Below are positions 35,801-46,404 of a stretch of DNA of 64,000 nucleotides, piece after piece (position 1 is the stretch's first letter; every line of letters starts with the position of its first letter). Under the pieces are notes generated by a model, which worked only from the letters and a program-made list of their open reading frames with translations, had not been told where the DNA came from and did no database searches. The DNA lies in assembly GCA_029891385.1 (NCBI GenBank), contig CM057225.1, positions 14,201,498-14,265,497 on the forward strand, in the 5' to 3' direction. This DNA is from Erythroxylum novogranatense. Taxonomy: Eukaryota > Streptophyta > Magnoliopsida > Malpighiales > Erythroxylaceae. The position numbers and the translations under genes are program-made.

Positions 35801-36316
35801 AATGGACGCCTTTGCTTGAATCCAGAATATGTTAAACTACTCTTGGCTGAACTGGATGCTTGGGTTCCATTTCCTTCAGAAATTGGTATAACACCATTAT
35901 GTTGTAGATGAGTTTGAACTGATGATATTCTTATTTCCAAAAAAGAAGGATTTGGAAGAATTGAAGAGGAAGGTTGTAAACAACAATTCCTCAAATTATT
36001 TTCATTAACTCCTAACAATAACAACACAATAATTGAAGGTGAGCAAAAATGGACGAACTTTAAATTAAAAAATAATGCAAAGACCACATCATATATATAT
36101 GTATTTAATTTGCATAAAGACTGTCATTGTACCTCCTAAAACACCAGTAGCAGTTGCACAGTCTATTTGACAAGTTGAATCATTTTCCTTGAATAGTGGG
36201 GACTGTTTTTCTTCAAGATGAAAAGAATTTCTACCATTGGACTTCATAACTTCACTCTTCATACCACATTGGCTTGTCCTTGAAACCACACGATGAAATC
36301 TATATTGGTTGCACAT
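29869..36316 (-). pseudogene. Helitron Rep/PIF1-like helicase (RepHel), broken
   Basis: A rolling-circle HUH endonuclease fused to a 5'-3' helicase. The probable start is at 36,316 (MCNQYRFHRVVSRTS). Exons 36,133-36,316 and 35,739-36,011 join in phase. 35,246-35,650 and smaller exons follow, up to a zinc-ribbon segment (VCTYCGAQMWFYERIQ, near 34,800-34,880). Rep domain: TFTCNPTWPEL (about 33,570-33,610), the HUH motif GLPHAH (about 32,950-32,970), and the tyrosine region IKYLFKYLSKG (about 32,520-32,560). Helicase: the Walker A motif YGYGGTGKTF (about 31,200-31,235), then IWDEAPMVKR, FGGDFRQIPP and, at the end, NKSQGQSLDYVGLYLP. Damage includes frameshifts near 34,170, 32,660 (extra A in a run) and 30,500, and stops at 34,110-34,125, 31,169-31,171 (TAA after TCALRS) and about 30,395. 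Confidence 0.9.
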
Positions 36317-36324
36317 GATCCATT

Positions 36325-37838
36325 GTCTTCTAAGGCAGTTTCAGCAGTTAAACCAAAGCAAGAACATATATAACATCCTGATATCCATGCCGCTAGTTTT
36401 GCTCAACAACTTGTGAAAGAAATTGTTGTAACCTATTGACCTCACATATATATGCATGCTTGTGCAAACCAATTTTTATGCTTCATATAATTAATGCATA
36501 TAACTATAATTTTCAATTCAAAAAATATCTGCTCATAGTTAAAAGACTAAATATCTATACCTGAATATAAATATCAATCACCTCGACTCTGCAATTTTCG
36601 CCGCTGGTTTCCACCTCGATGCTACTGTAAAATATAGTTCAGCTTGTAAGATATAGGTCAGCAAGATGATGTAAGCATATAGACTGATTCAATAGCTAAA
36701 AAAATTTAAATTCCCACAGCATATGTCAATAAGATTGCAAGTGTGATAGTGATGAGCGAGTGAAGATATTGCTTATGCTATGAAAGTCTGAGTACAATTA
36801 CGCAGCATAAAACGTAGATATTTGAACAATCAGTAAAGAAAAATAATACCTTGATCTCTTTCAGAAGTGCAGGTACTCCTGCAATGCTTAGGAGAGGCGT
36901 AAATGATACAAATACAAAGACAGCAGCAACCCTTGTCTGCAACATGAAAGGTTAAACATGGTTTAATAAACAAATATTATCATATACATCATCAGTGATA
37001 AAGTGATGAAATGCACTGGATGAGGAAAAGAACCTTAAAGCAAAGTATATTGATATAAAGCCACACATTAACATGTATCAATGGGAAATCCACTTTCCTT
37101 TGAGCATACACATTAGTAACGTATAAAACACTTTATCAAATTCATAATCTATAAAAAATTTTTTGAATGCGACGTATGCAGATGTGAGCATACAAGTGGA
37201 TTTTCTGACAAAACCACACAAACTAACTTCTTAAAACATGGTGAGAGTGTACCGTCAATTTGCAGGGATAAGAATTATGGAAGAATCTTCGTGGGATTGA
37301 AATCTTAAGAAGTAGCTCTGGAGTGACAGGAACAAAAATATTAAGTTGCTTCAAACCAGAAAAGACGAACTCTGTTCGTCGAAATAAAAAATCAGTGAAG
37401 AAATCAGTGAAGAAGAGAAGAAAATACCTGATTGCCATAAACATCCGCTGTAAGAAAGGCTGAGTGTTTTTGGTGGAGGATGAAAGGTGTTTGATTTCCA
37501 AGAAAGAAAGCTGTTTGATTTCCGAGAAGCGTTTAAATTTAAGAAGCATTAACTATTATTCTCTATGTCAACCGGTTATCTTCACATAAAAGCATTAACC
37601 ATTATTCTATTATAAAAGTATTAAATATTGTAAATGTAAGATAACTTTTACGTAGAGATGGCTCTGCAAGCATTAATTGCTCTCTGCAAGTAGCATTAAA
37701 TGATGAATAAAGCATTGGACTTTTGTTTGGAGGGAAACGGAAAGCATGGGAATTTTGTTTGGAGGGAAACGGAGGAGTAAGGATTGAGGTTTAAGTAAGT
37801 AAGTAGATGAGAGTAGTCATTCTTATTTTATTATAAGT
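36325..37838 (-). other. Helitron 5' leader with candidate upstream exons
   Basis: No long ORF. Good splice borders delimit 36,850-36,936 (87 nt, open in one frame, hydrophobic peptide containing VAAVFVFVSFTPLLSIAG) and 36,582-36,624 (43 nt). These could be untranslated leader exons of RepHel or captured host exons. I do not recognise the peptide. Confidence 0.35.
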
Positions 37839-37839
37839 A

Positions 37840-38075
37840 TTTGCAAAACTTCATTATATTTTATATTCACATTGATATAAGTAGCTGATATTTTGGATGA
37901 AAAATTAGTTCCATGTTATTAAAATAAATAAAAGTTTTATAATTCTATATATTAAAAATTTTAAAAATGAACTTTTACTTGATACGTTTTTTTCAATGTT
38001 CTAAAAACTACTCAAAGGATCTAATTTATCAAAATACACATCATTTATAAGAATCATAATTTACAATACTTTTAT
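37840..38075. other. AT-rich gap between the Helitron and the gypsy element
   Basis: Nothing recognisable. Confidence 0.5.
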
Positions 38076-38349
38076 TGTTAGGTCTTGATATGGACTACCA
38101 TTTGATCATGGATAATCAAATATTGAAGGACTTAGTCTGTATTGTTATTTGTCTTCCGATTAATAAGTCAATAAAAGTTAGTCTTTAGTTGTAGTTAGGT
38201 AGTTTCAGTTTCTTTTCCTATTTTCTTCAAGCAATGTAAGATCTCAATTTAAGTTGTTTGAAGTGCTCCAAAAATGGGACATGCAAATAAAATCTTAAAA
38301 AGCCTTTCTCTGTTCTTTTCATCCTTTCATTTTTTTCCCTATCAAATCA
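38076..38349 (+). repeat. 5' LTR of gypsy element B
   Basis: It starts TGTTAGGTC and ends just before the decayed tRNA primer site. The CTTTCTCTGTTCTTTTCATC run before the end is typical of gypsy LTR 3' ends. The partner LTR is not in the window. Confidence 0.6.
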
Positions 38350-38375
38350 ACTGCTATGAAAGCCATTTTCGGTCA

Positions 38376-39960
38376 TGGATACTCACAACAAAACTAATAT
38401 TGAATTTTGCAATAAGGTTAATGAAATCTTAGTTTGACATTATTCTAGTTTTGATCACGTTAATGCTACTCTACAAACAGTATTAATTGAGCTTCAAGCT
38501 CTATGAATCCCTCGCAATGTACCATTTATCCATCAAAAAATTAACTCGTTTTTTTTGGGAGAAATTCTCCAAGCACCTTACGATCTAATAACCTCAATAA
38601 TCCTCATCACCATCATCTTAAGTTGGACTTTCCAAAGTTTAATAGTGAGGATCCAAGTAGTTGGATTTATAAGACAGAACAACATTTTCAATTTAAAACC
38701 ATTGCTCCTAATCAACAAGTGTAGGTTGCGTCCTTCTATTTAGAAGGAATTGCTTTACAATGACATCGATGGCTAATAAAATTTTAAGGACCACTTACTT
38801 TGGATGTGCTCATTAAAGCAATCCTTTTATTCTTTGGGCCAACTAACTATAAAGATCCTCAAAAGCTCTCACCCGACTGATATAGACTTCAATTGTAGCA
38901 GCTTATCAAGAAATATTTGAAAAGTTTTATCACCTTATTGATGGCTTACTAGAAACTTTCCTTATTGGTTGTTTTATTCCAGGACTTCAGGATGATATCT
39001 GTCTAAATATAAAAATTAAACAACCATGTACCTTGACAAATGTAATAGGAGTGGCTGGAGTTATTAAAGGGTGGAATCAATTACAAAAAAAATAGCCATC
39101 TGATTCACTCCCATCTAGCTTTGATGGCACCAAAGTTAAATCATAATTTGACAGCTAGTACATTAGGACCTGTGCCTAACCAACGTGGAAATACAAGTTT
39201 AAGTATGCTAACCACATTTTGATGAATAACTAATCAAGAGGCATGGCAATGTACAAAAAAAAGGGGTTATGCTACTATTGTGATGAGAAGCTTGTTCCAG
39301 GTCACTGTTGTGTTCATCCATAACTGTATATGATAGAAAATTCTTCTCTACCAACCCTGGATGAAGAGAATACTGTCAAGCATGAATCGAACAATCAAGA
39401 AGTTGAGCCTAAAATATCTTTCCATGCAATACTGGAACTAATCATCCCCAAAGGATATTTGTATTTGGTTAGCTGAAAAATAAAAATATGACAGTACTTA
39501 TAGATGGTTATAGCACCCATAACTTCATTAATCAAGCTATAGTGACTAAGTACGGGTTGTCGGTAGTTTGGAGTAAGAAATTCCAAGTCACAGTAGTCAA
39601 TCGAGAGAAAATAGAATGTGTTGGACAATGCTAAGTACTCACAATAATCATCCAAAGTAAGCCCAGCATAACAAATTATTACGTTTTTCTTGTTGTAACA
39701 TGTCAGTTGGTTATAGGAGTACAATGGTTGGAGACTTTTAGGTCAACTGAGACAAATTACAAGCAGCTGACCATAACATTCAAGCTTGGGGGAGTCTCTC
39801 ACACATTTCAAGGGTTAATGCAAAATGGTATTGAAGCTTTAACATAAAAGGAAGTTAGTTGCCTACAAGGTTTGGCCTTTCTCTTCCAAATTGTACTTTT
39901 TGTTAACAACCCCAACCAAACTCTTATCCTCCTTACATCAGCCACCTCTTAGACATCCAA
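38376..39960 (+). pseudogene. Gypsy gag and protease remnant (element B)
   Basis: From the ATG at 38,376 (MDTHNKTN) a decayed gag reads through FPKFNSEDPSSWIYKTEQHF (about 38,625-38,690), with stops and frame changes. A zinc knuckle is near 39,265-39,310 (CYYCDEKLVPGHCC). The protease active-site region is near 39,480-39,530 (VLIDGYSTHNFI, where the usual DSG/DGG-STHNFI pattern is recognisable). The order and spacing fit a chromovirus-like gypsy polyprotein. Nothing here is translatable as a whole. Confidence 0.78.
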
Positions 39961-40237
39961 ACAAGTATTTGAATCATCCAACATGTTGGACCAATGGTGG
40001 TTGACAAATTAAATCCCTTTATGTTTTGATAATAATAAAATATCTAAAATTAGTTAAGAAATTATTTCAGGAATTTTTGGGATTATTATTCAATGGAAGA
40101 TTTATGCAAATCAAGATGGTAAGTGTCAAATCATTGAAGACTCAAGCTAGAAGTTTCCTTATAAGAGAAAGAGGCTTAAATAAAGAGAATTATAGAGGAT
40201 TTGGATGGATGTTACCGTTGGAGGACCACAAGTATAA

Positions 40238-40460
40238 GTCGACTTATACATCAAGACCTGAACAGCATAAGTCGACTAGAAAAGCATAAGTCGACTAACT
40301 TATGAAGATATGTCAACACAAGTCGATTAACAGCATACAAGTCGACTTATCGTGGACCATAAGTCGACTTACACAGCACAAGTCGACTTATAGAAGAGCG
40401 GAGATACAATTTTTACGTAAAATGTTGTCACAAGTTGACTTATACATTCGACAAGTCGAC
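40238..40460 (+). promoter_or_regulatory. GTCGAC palindrome cluster in the 5' LTR
   Basis: Seven perfect GTCGAC cores lie within 223 bp (40,238, 40,271, 40,290, 40,341, 40,363, 40,382 and 40,455), mostly inside ATAAGTCGACTTAT or ACAAGTCGACTTAT. Decayed versions (GTCGAT at 40,322, GTTGAC near 40,435) lie between them. The cluster ends 125 bp upstream of the TATA box, where U3 enhancer elements would be. A binding-site array is an inference. Confidence 0.7.
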
Positions 40461-40584
40461 TTATGGATATAGCAAATCAATTCCAACGGTCCAATTAGCC
40501 ACAAATGGAAAGGAGATTATTAAGGAACGACTATAACAATTATGCAACGGCTAGTAAGAGCTCCAACAGCCATTTTTCTACTAG

Positions 40585-40590
40585 TATAAA
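40585..40590 (+). promoter_or_regulatory. Putative TATA box of the 5' LTR
   Basis: TATAAA in CTAGTATAAAGAG, conserved in the 3' LTR copy. Transcription would start about 30 bp downstream. Confidence 0.6.
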
Positions 40591-41079
40591 GAGTGGATGA
40601 TTGATGAAGAGTTTACACAAGTTCTACAAGCCAACATACTCTTCTATTGCTCCAAAATTGCTCATTATTGTTCTTACTTTGTTACATAATTGTATTGAGC
40701 ACTTGTTCTTAAATTCTTATCATATTTCTCTTACAATTTGAGTGACTAGTGAAAGGTCACGTGTGAGGTAGGATTTGTGCCGGAAGACAAATCGATTGTA
40801 AAGGTTGCTTGAGCCGGAAATCAAGTGGAGTTGTAAAAAGTTCACACTCAACTACAAAGTGTGCAATAAAGTGATTGGCAAAATCCTAAGTGGGAGCTTA
40901 GGTAGAGGACGTAGGTCTTAGCACCGAACCTCTATAAAAACAGTGTTTGATCTTCTTCCCTACTCTTTTTATTTAAATTTGTTTAAATTATTTTTGTGTG
41001 AATTAACTTCTGATTTTGTTGTAGAAAATTACAAAAAGATTAAGGATCTATTCAACCCGCCTTCTAGATCACTTACAAT

Positions 41080-41090
41080 TGGTATCAGAG
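41080..41090 (+). other. Primer-binding site of the Sirevirus-like element
   Basis: TGGTATCAGAG, two bases after the LTR end. It is the usual initiator-Met tRNA complement. Confidence 0.88.
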
Positions 41091-41105
41091 TAGAAGTATC
41101 CAGGG

Positions 41106-42750
41106 ATGACACACAATAACCTAGTGGAAGAAGGTAACACAAACAACCGCCCTCCATTATTTAATGGTACTAATTATTCTTCTTGAAATGAAGTATCACA
41201 TTATAAGCGAGGGAGTAGAATATTGGAAGATAATTATCTTCGGTCCACAACCACCGTTAAAAGAAAATGGTGAGTTAAAAACGAAGTTGGAATACGATGA
41301 CAATGACTGGAGGCAAGCTTACATCAACGTGAAAGCAATGAAGCTAATTTATTACGCTCTCACGGTTGAGGAAAGAAACCGAGTTAACTCGTGTACCAGC
41401 GCCAAAGAAATGTGGGAGAGACTTCACATCACCCATGAAGGAACCAACCAAGTCCGGGAGACAAAGATCAACATGCTGCTTCATGACTATGAAATGTTTG
41501 TCTTGAAGGAAGGTGAGTCTATTTCCACTATGCTTGATCGTTTTGCAAAAATCATAAATGGATTAGGCAACCTTGGAAAGCATATGACGGACAGCGAGAA
41601 GGTAAAGAAAATTCTTCGCTCACTACCAAAGGAATGGGACTCACAAGTCACCGCCATTATGGAGTCCAAGGATCTCAATCATCTGGAATTCAACGCTTTG
41701 GTGGGATCACTTATCAACTATGAGATCATTCTCAAATCCAGAGGAGGTAGAGGTAAGCCACAAAAATCAATCGCTTTAAAAGCTAATACTTCTTCTTTTG
41801 ATGAAAGTGATGAAGAAATAGATGAAGAGGAGGAAGACGAAGAGATAGCAATGTACGCTAGAAATTTGAGAAAATTCAAAGGACTTCTCAAAAATCATAG
41901 GAAGGAATTAAATGGTGGAAGAATTGGAGAAAGGAAGAAATTTGCAATTGAAAGAAAATCCAAGGGTTATGACGAAAAGAAAAGCAATGAAGAATGTTGG
42001 AGATGTGGAAAAAGGGGACATCTCGTAAGAGAATGCAAAAGCTCATCCTCAACATCAAACTTCTAAAAAAATGACAAATACGACAAAGGAAAAAAGAAAA
42101 CTAGCCTGGTAGCAACTTGGAGTGATGATGAGGAAGCATACCAAAGCGATGATGAAAACAACTTGGCACTTATGGCAAAAAGCTCATCAAGTGATGATGA
42201 AAATGAGGTAACTTTCAATGACCAAGATCTAAGAGATTCTTTTGATGCTTTACAATCTGATTTTGAAGAAGCTATTGAGATTAACAAAAAATTAAGGAAG
42301 AAATTGATGATTTAGATAGGCCAAAGGAAGATCATTCTGCATGCCTTGTTGAAAAGGATAAACTTATTTGTGAGCTTGATAGACTTAGAAAAGAATTTTC
42401 GTATGTGGTTGGAAAATTTGCGAATGGAAACGAAAAGTTTAAAAAATTGTTATCGTTGCAAAGATATTCAATTTCTAAACATGGATTAGGATATGACCCT
42501 TTTGATAGAGATTGTTCGTTAATTTCCAAATTTACTAAAGATGGAAAAATCGCTCAATGTGCTAGATATTTGAAAGATGGACATATAGAAATTGTATGCA
42601 ATAGTACTAGAAGATGTGTTAAGGTTAAGAAAATTTGGGTGATTAAAGGCATAACACCACCAAATGTGGTTTATATGGCTAACCAAATTGGACCCAAAAT
42701 GACTTGGGTACCTATAAGAAGAAAGAACGTTGATATTGTAGGTACAAGCA
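41106..42750 (+). pseudogene. Copia gag of the Sirevirus-like element, broken
   Basis: The start ATG is at 41,106 (MTHNNLVEEG, then PPLFNGTNYSS, the N-terminal motif of this gag family), followed by a TGA where Trp is expected and a frame change. From 41,190 an open frame runs to 42,066 with AKEMWERLHITHEGTNQVRE and the zinc knuckle CWRCGKRGHLVREC (41,995-42,036). A TAA at 42,064 and a further shift near 42,300 interrupt the acidic segment that leads into the protease. Length and domain order are normal for the family. Only point defects make it non-functional. Confidence 0.85.
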
Positions 42751-45700
42751 AGGGATGAAAGGCCGTCAAGCACTTGGTATATCGATAGCGGATGTTCAAG
42801 ACACATGAGTGGAGATAAGAACCTTTTTGCGGAAATTAAACGAAAGAATCAAGGTTATGTCACTTTTGGAGACAACAACAAAGGTAAGGTCATTGGTATT
42901 GGTAAAGTGGTTAAGGAACCTTTGCCAACCATTGACAATGTTTTGCTTGTTGATGGGTTAAAACATAATTTGTTAAGTGTCTCTCAACTATGTGATATGA
43001 ATTTTAATGTAAGTTTTGAATCATCACATTGCATGGTTAAGAAAGATGGTCATGTTGCTTTCATTGGCTTAAGACATGGAAATACATACATTGTTGATTT
43101 ACATGATGATAGTTCCTTTAATGAAAAGTGTTTAGTGACTTTAGAAGAAAATGCATTTTTATGACATAGAAAATTAGAACATGCTCCTTTGCCTTTAATT
43201 TCAAAGCTTTCAAAAAATGACATTGTGTGAGGATTGCCTAAAATAAAATTTGTTAAAGATCATTAATGTGAATCTTGTTTAAAAGGCAAACATGTTAGAG
43301 AATCTTTCAAACCAAAGAAAGAAATTTGCACATCTAGAATTCTTGAACTTGTTCATATAGATTTAATTGGGCCATCTAGACATGCTAGTCTTAGTGGTAA
43401 ATTATATGTCCTTGTGATTGTGGATGATTTTTCTAGATTTACTTGGGTGAGATTTCTTGCTAATAAAAGTGATGCTTTTAACGAATTTACCAAGTGGTGT
43501 AGGTTGGTTCAGAATGAGAAAAATTTGTCAATTGTTGTAATTAGAACCGATCATGGAGGTGAATTTGAATGTGAACCATTCGAAAGTCTTTGCGACAAAT
43601 ACGGAATGGAACACAATTTCTCAACACTAAGGACTCCGCAACAAAATGGTGTAGTAGAAAGGAAGAATCGTTCTCTTGAAGAAATGAGCAGGACTATGTT
43701 AAATGAGTACAATCTTCCTAAAACATTTTGGCCGGAAGCAGTCAATACAGCGTGCTATGTCATCAATAGAGTGCATTTACGAAGATACAAAAATAAGACA
43801 CCATACAAACTTTGGAAAGGTAAGAAACCCAATATCTCTTATTTTCATCCTTTTGGTTGTAAAGTCTTTATTCATAATAATGGAAAGAACAATTTAGGAA
43901 AATTTGATTCAAAATCTGATGTTGGTGTGTTTATTGGCTATTCTCAAACTAGTAAGGCTTTTAGAGTTTATAATAATAGGACTAAATGTGTTGAAGAGAG
44001 TATTCATGTTAAATTTGATGATATGATTTCACCCCCGAAAAAGGTTTGTTTTGATGATGATGCAAGAAATTCAGGTAATAAAATTGAAGAAATTGAGTCC
44101 AAGATTGAGGAGTTGAAGTTAGATGAAGAAAAACATGTACCCAATATTAAAACGTGGGAAAAAGCAAAGAACCATCCTATGGAGCAAGTCATTGGTGATT
44201 TAAATAATGGTATAAGAACCAGGATAAATATCTATGAGAATATGAGCAATTCAGCTTTCATCTCATTAGTAGAACCCAAGAATATAGAAGAAGCTCTTAA
44301 AGATGAAAACTGGCTATTAGCTATGCAGGAAGAGCTTAATCAATTCAAGCGGAATGATGTATGGGATTTGGTAGCTCCACCAAAGGACAAGACCATTATT
44401 GGAGTCAAGTGGGTAAATCGAATAAAATATGATGAAAATGGTGAAGCGATTAAAAATAAATCAAGGTTAGTGGCTCAAGGATTTTATCAAGAAGAAGGCC
44501 TTGATTATAATGAGACATATGTTCCTGTGGCTCGGTTGGAGGCAATAAGGCTGTTATGTGCTTTCGCGTCTCATTAAAGGATCAAATTAAATCAAATAGA
44601 TGTCAAGAGCGCATTTCTCAATGGATACATTCAAGAGGAAGTCTATGTCAAACAACCACCGGGATTTGAAGATCATGAGCATCCGGATTATGTTTACAAA
44701 CTCAAGAAGGCACTCTATAGATTGAAGCAAGCACCTAGAGCATAGTATGAAAGGTTAAGTACTTTTCTAACTCAACATGGGTATGTTCGTGGTAAGATCG
44801 ATAATACTTTATTCATTAAACATGTTGACAACGATATGCTTATTTGTCAAATTTATGTTGATGATATTGTGTTTGGTGCTACTAATGAATTTTTGTGTAA
44901 AGAATTTAGTGATTTAATGCAAGGCGAATTTGATATGAGCATGAAGGGGGAACTCAAGTTCTTTCTTGGATTGCAAATCAAGCAACACAAAAATGACATT
45001 TTCATCCACCAATCGAAGTATACCAAGGAACTTCTTAAGAAGTTTAAAATGGAAGGATGCAAAGTGACAGCAACACCAATGGCAACAAATGTGGTCTTGG
45101 AAAAACATGAACATGAAGAAGATGTTGATCAAAAACTTTATAGAGGTATGATCGGCTCTCTTTTGTATTTAACTGCTTATAGACCTGACATTATGTTTGT
45201 CACATGCCTTTGTGCTAGATTTCAATCTTGTCATAAGATTTCTCATTTGAGTGCTTGCAAAAGAATATTTAGATATTTGAGTAGAACTGTTAATCATGGT
45301 TTATGGTATCCCAGTTGTGAATCCTTTGATTTGTATGCTTATAGTGATGCTGATCATGGTGGCTGTAGAATTGATAGAAAAAGCACTAGTGGATTGTGTC
45401 ATTTCTTAGGTTCATCTTTGATATCTTGGGCTAGTAAAAGCAAGTTAGTGTAGCTATTTCTCTTCTTTGAATCAATATGTAGCACCGGGAGTGCACGTGC
45501 CCAAGTTCTTTGGATTAAACATCAATTGTTTGATTATGGTATTGTGGTCAAAAATATTCCTATTTATTGTGATAATACCAGTGCAATTTGTTTAAGTAAA
45601 AATCCAATTTTGCATAGTAGAACAAAGCATATAGAAATTAGACATCATTTCATCCGTGATCATTGTTTAAAAGGTGACATTTGCTTGAAGCATGTATCAA

Positions 45701-45804
45701 CTAGTGATCAATTAGATGACATTTTTACTAAACCTCTTAAGGAAGATGTGTTTGTGAACATTAAATTGATATTAGGCATGTGTGATTTAAATTCCTTTGG
45801 TTGA
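42751..45804 (+). pseudogene. Copia pol of the Sirevirus-like element, broken
   Basis: The protease is near 42,770 (TWYIDSGCSRHMSG) with an intact DSG triad. The GAG-pre-integrase region is at 43,160-43,300 and carries several stops. The integrase core begins near 43,350 (HIDLIGPS, VDDFSRFTWV, RTDHGGEFE, TPQQNGVVERKNR, so D, D and E are present). The reverse transcriptase begins about 44,270 (VEPKNIEEALKDENWLLAMQ, then YVDDIVFG near 44,857-44,880). The RNase H is near 45,330 (YSDADHGGCRIDRKSTSG) with the C-terminal block to 45,804 (YCDNTSAICLSKNPILHSRT). In-frame stops at 43,162, near 43,227 and 43,264, at 44,575 and 44,742, and at about 45,452 split it. Confidence 0.92.
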
Positions 45805-45957
45805 ATTTTTTTTTTTGGTTACATTCAAATATCAAATGGTCAAATTATGAGGCAAATGGGTAATCACATCTGAAGATACATTCATCGTGTTGCATACTTA
45901 GGCTGAAAAATGATTTATTTGGAGTTTGGACAAATTTTATGACTTGGCCATTAACAA

Positions 45958-46143
45958 GTCGACTTATATGGGAATCAGTCGACTTATGATTTTTCACAGA
46001 GTTTGGAGAAAGCAGAAATTTGAGGATAAGTCGACTTATATAGATCGACAAGTCGACTTATGAAGGTCGATAAGTCGACTTATGCAGGTAACAAGTCGAC
46101 TTATTAAGGTCGATAAGTCGACTTATGCAGGGGACAAGTCGAC
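45958..46143 (+). promoter_or_regulatory. Internal GTCGAC palindrome cluster ahead of the third ORF
   Basis: Eight perfect GTCGAC cores lie within 186 bp, most as A(T/C)AAGTCGACTTAT with short GAAGGTCGAT or GCAGG spacers. The same motif fills part of each LTR. The cluster is followed by GGCTTTAAAACC and a long CT-rich stretch before the next ORF, which looks like a plant core promoter and leader. A role in driving a separate transcript is an inference. Confidence 0.6.
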
Positions 46144-46404
46144 TTATGTCTACACGGAGGCTTTAAAACCTTTTCTTCCTTTTCTTCTTCGAAACCCTTT
46201 TCTCTCTAAATCTCTGAAATTCCTCTCCTATAACTCGACTTCTTTTCTTCAATCTCTTCAAATCTTCCTTACCCATCAATTTTTGACCTCCATTAACAAA
46301 AAAACCCCCTCACTTTACCTTCAAATCAACCTTCTTTTACAAAAACCCCTCTCTTTTATCTCTCAAACCCTAACCTGAGAAATTGTTTCTCTCTCTACGA
46401 ATCA

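Larger units (their letters stand above)
25853..37839 (-). mobile_element. Helitron of about 12 kb with Rep/helicase and RPA genes
   Basis: On the minus strand the 3' end reads AACCCGTGCAAAGCAGTGG, then TTTATAACTAG, then T. That is a short hairpin (seven of nine pairs, AAA loop) a few bases before a terminal CTAG followed by T, the standard Helitron terminus. The 5' end is placed near 37,839, where the minus strand reads A|TACTTATAATAAAATAAG, similar to the AT-rich Helitron starts of plants. The canonical TC is not clear, so allow some tens of bases. Gene order is leader exons, Rep/helicase, then RPA-like, as in other plant Helitrons. Both genes carry stops and frameshifts, so this copy is non-autonomous now. 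Confidence 0.85.
38076..39983 (+). mobile_element. Left part of a decayed Ty3/gypsy retrotransposon (element B)
   Basis: The 5' LTR is about 38,076-38,349 (TGTTAGGTCTTG to CAAATCA). Next to it is a degraded primer-binding site TGCTATGAAAGC at 38,352-38,363; the intact form would be TGGTATCAGAGC. Then come gag and protease remnants. The element is cut at 39,983 by the Sirevirus-like insertion and resumes at 49,225 with reverse transcriptase. Confidence 0.8.
39984..41077 (+). repeat. 5' LTR of the Sirevirus-like element
   Basis: 1,094 bp, with a GTCGAC palindrome cluster (40,238-40,460) and a TATA box (40,585-40,590). Repeated at 48,117-49,224. Confidence 0.95.

Noticed and set aside
40230..40470. 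Regularly spaced short repeats resembling a CRISPR array
   Set aside because: The repeat core is only 6-14 bp, spacing is irregular, it lies in a plant LTR, and no cas-like gene exists. It is a palindrome cluster of a retrotransposon.
46082..46378. ORF reading through the internal palindrome cluster (KSTY repeats)
   Set aside because: The repeats encode the peptide only by accident of frame. The frame stops before the third ORF, and the segment has leader-like CT-rich composition.
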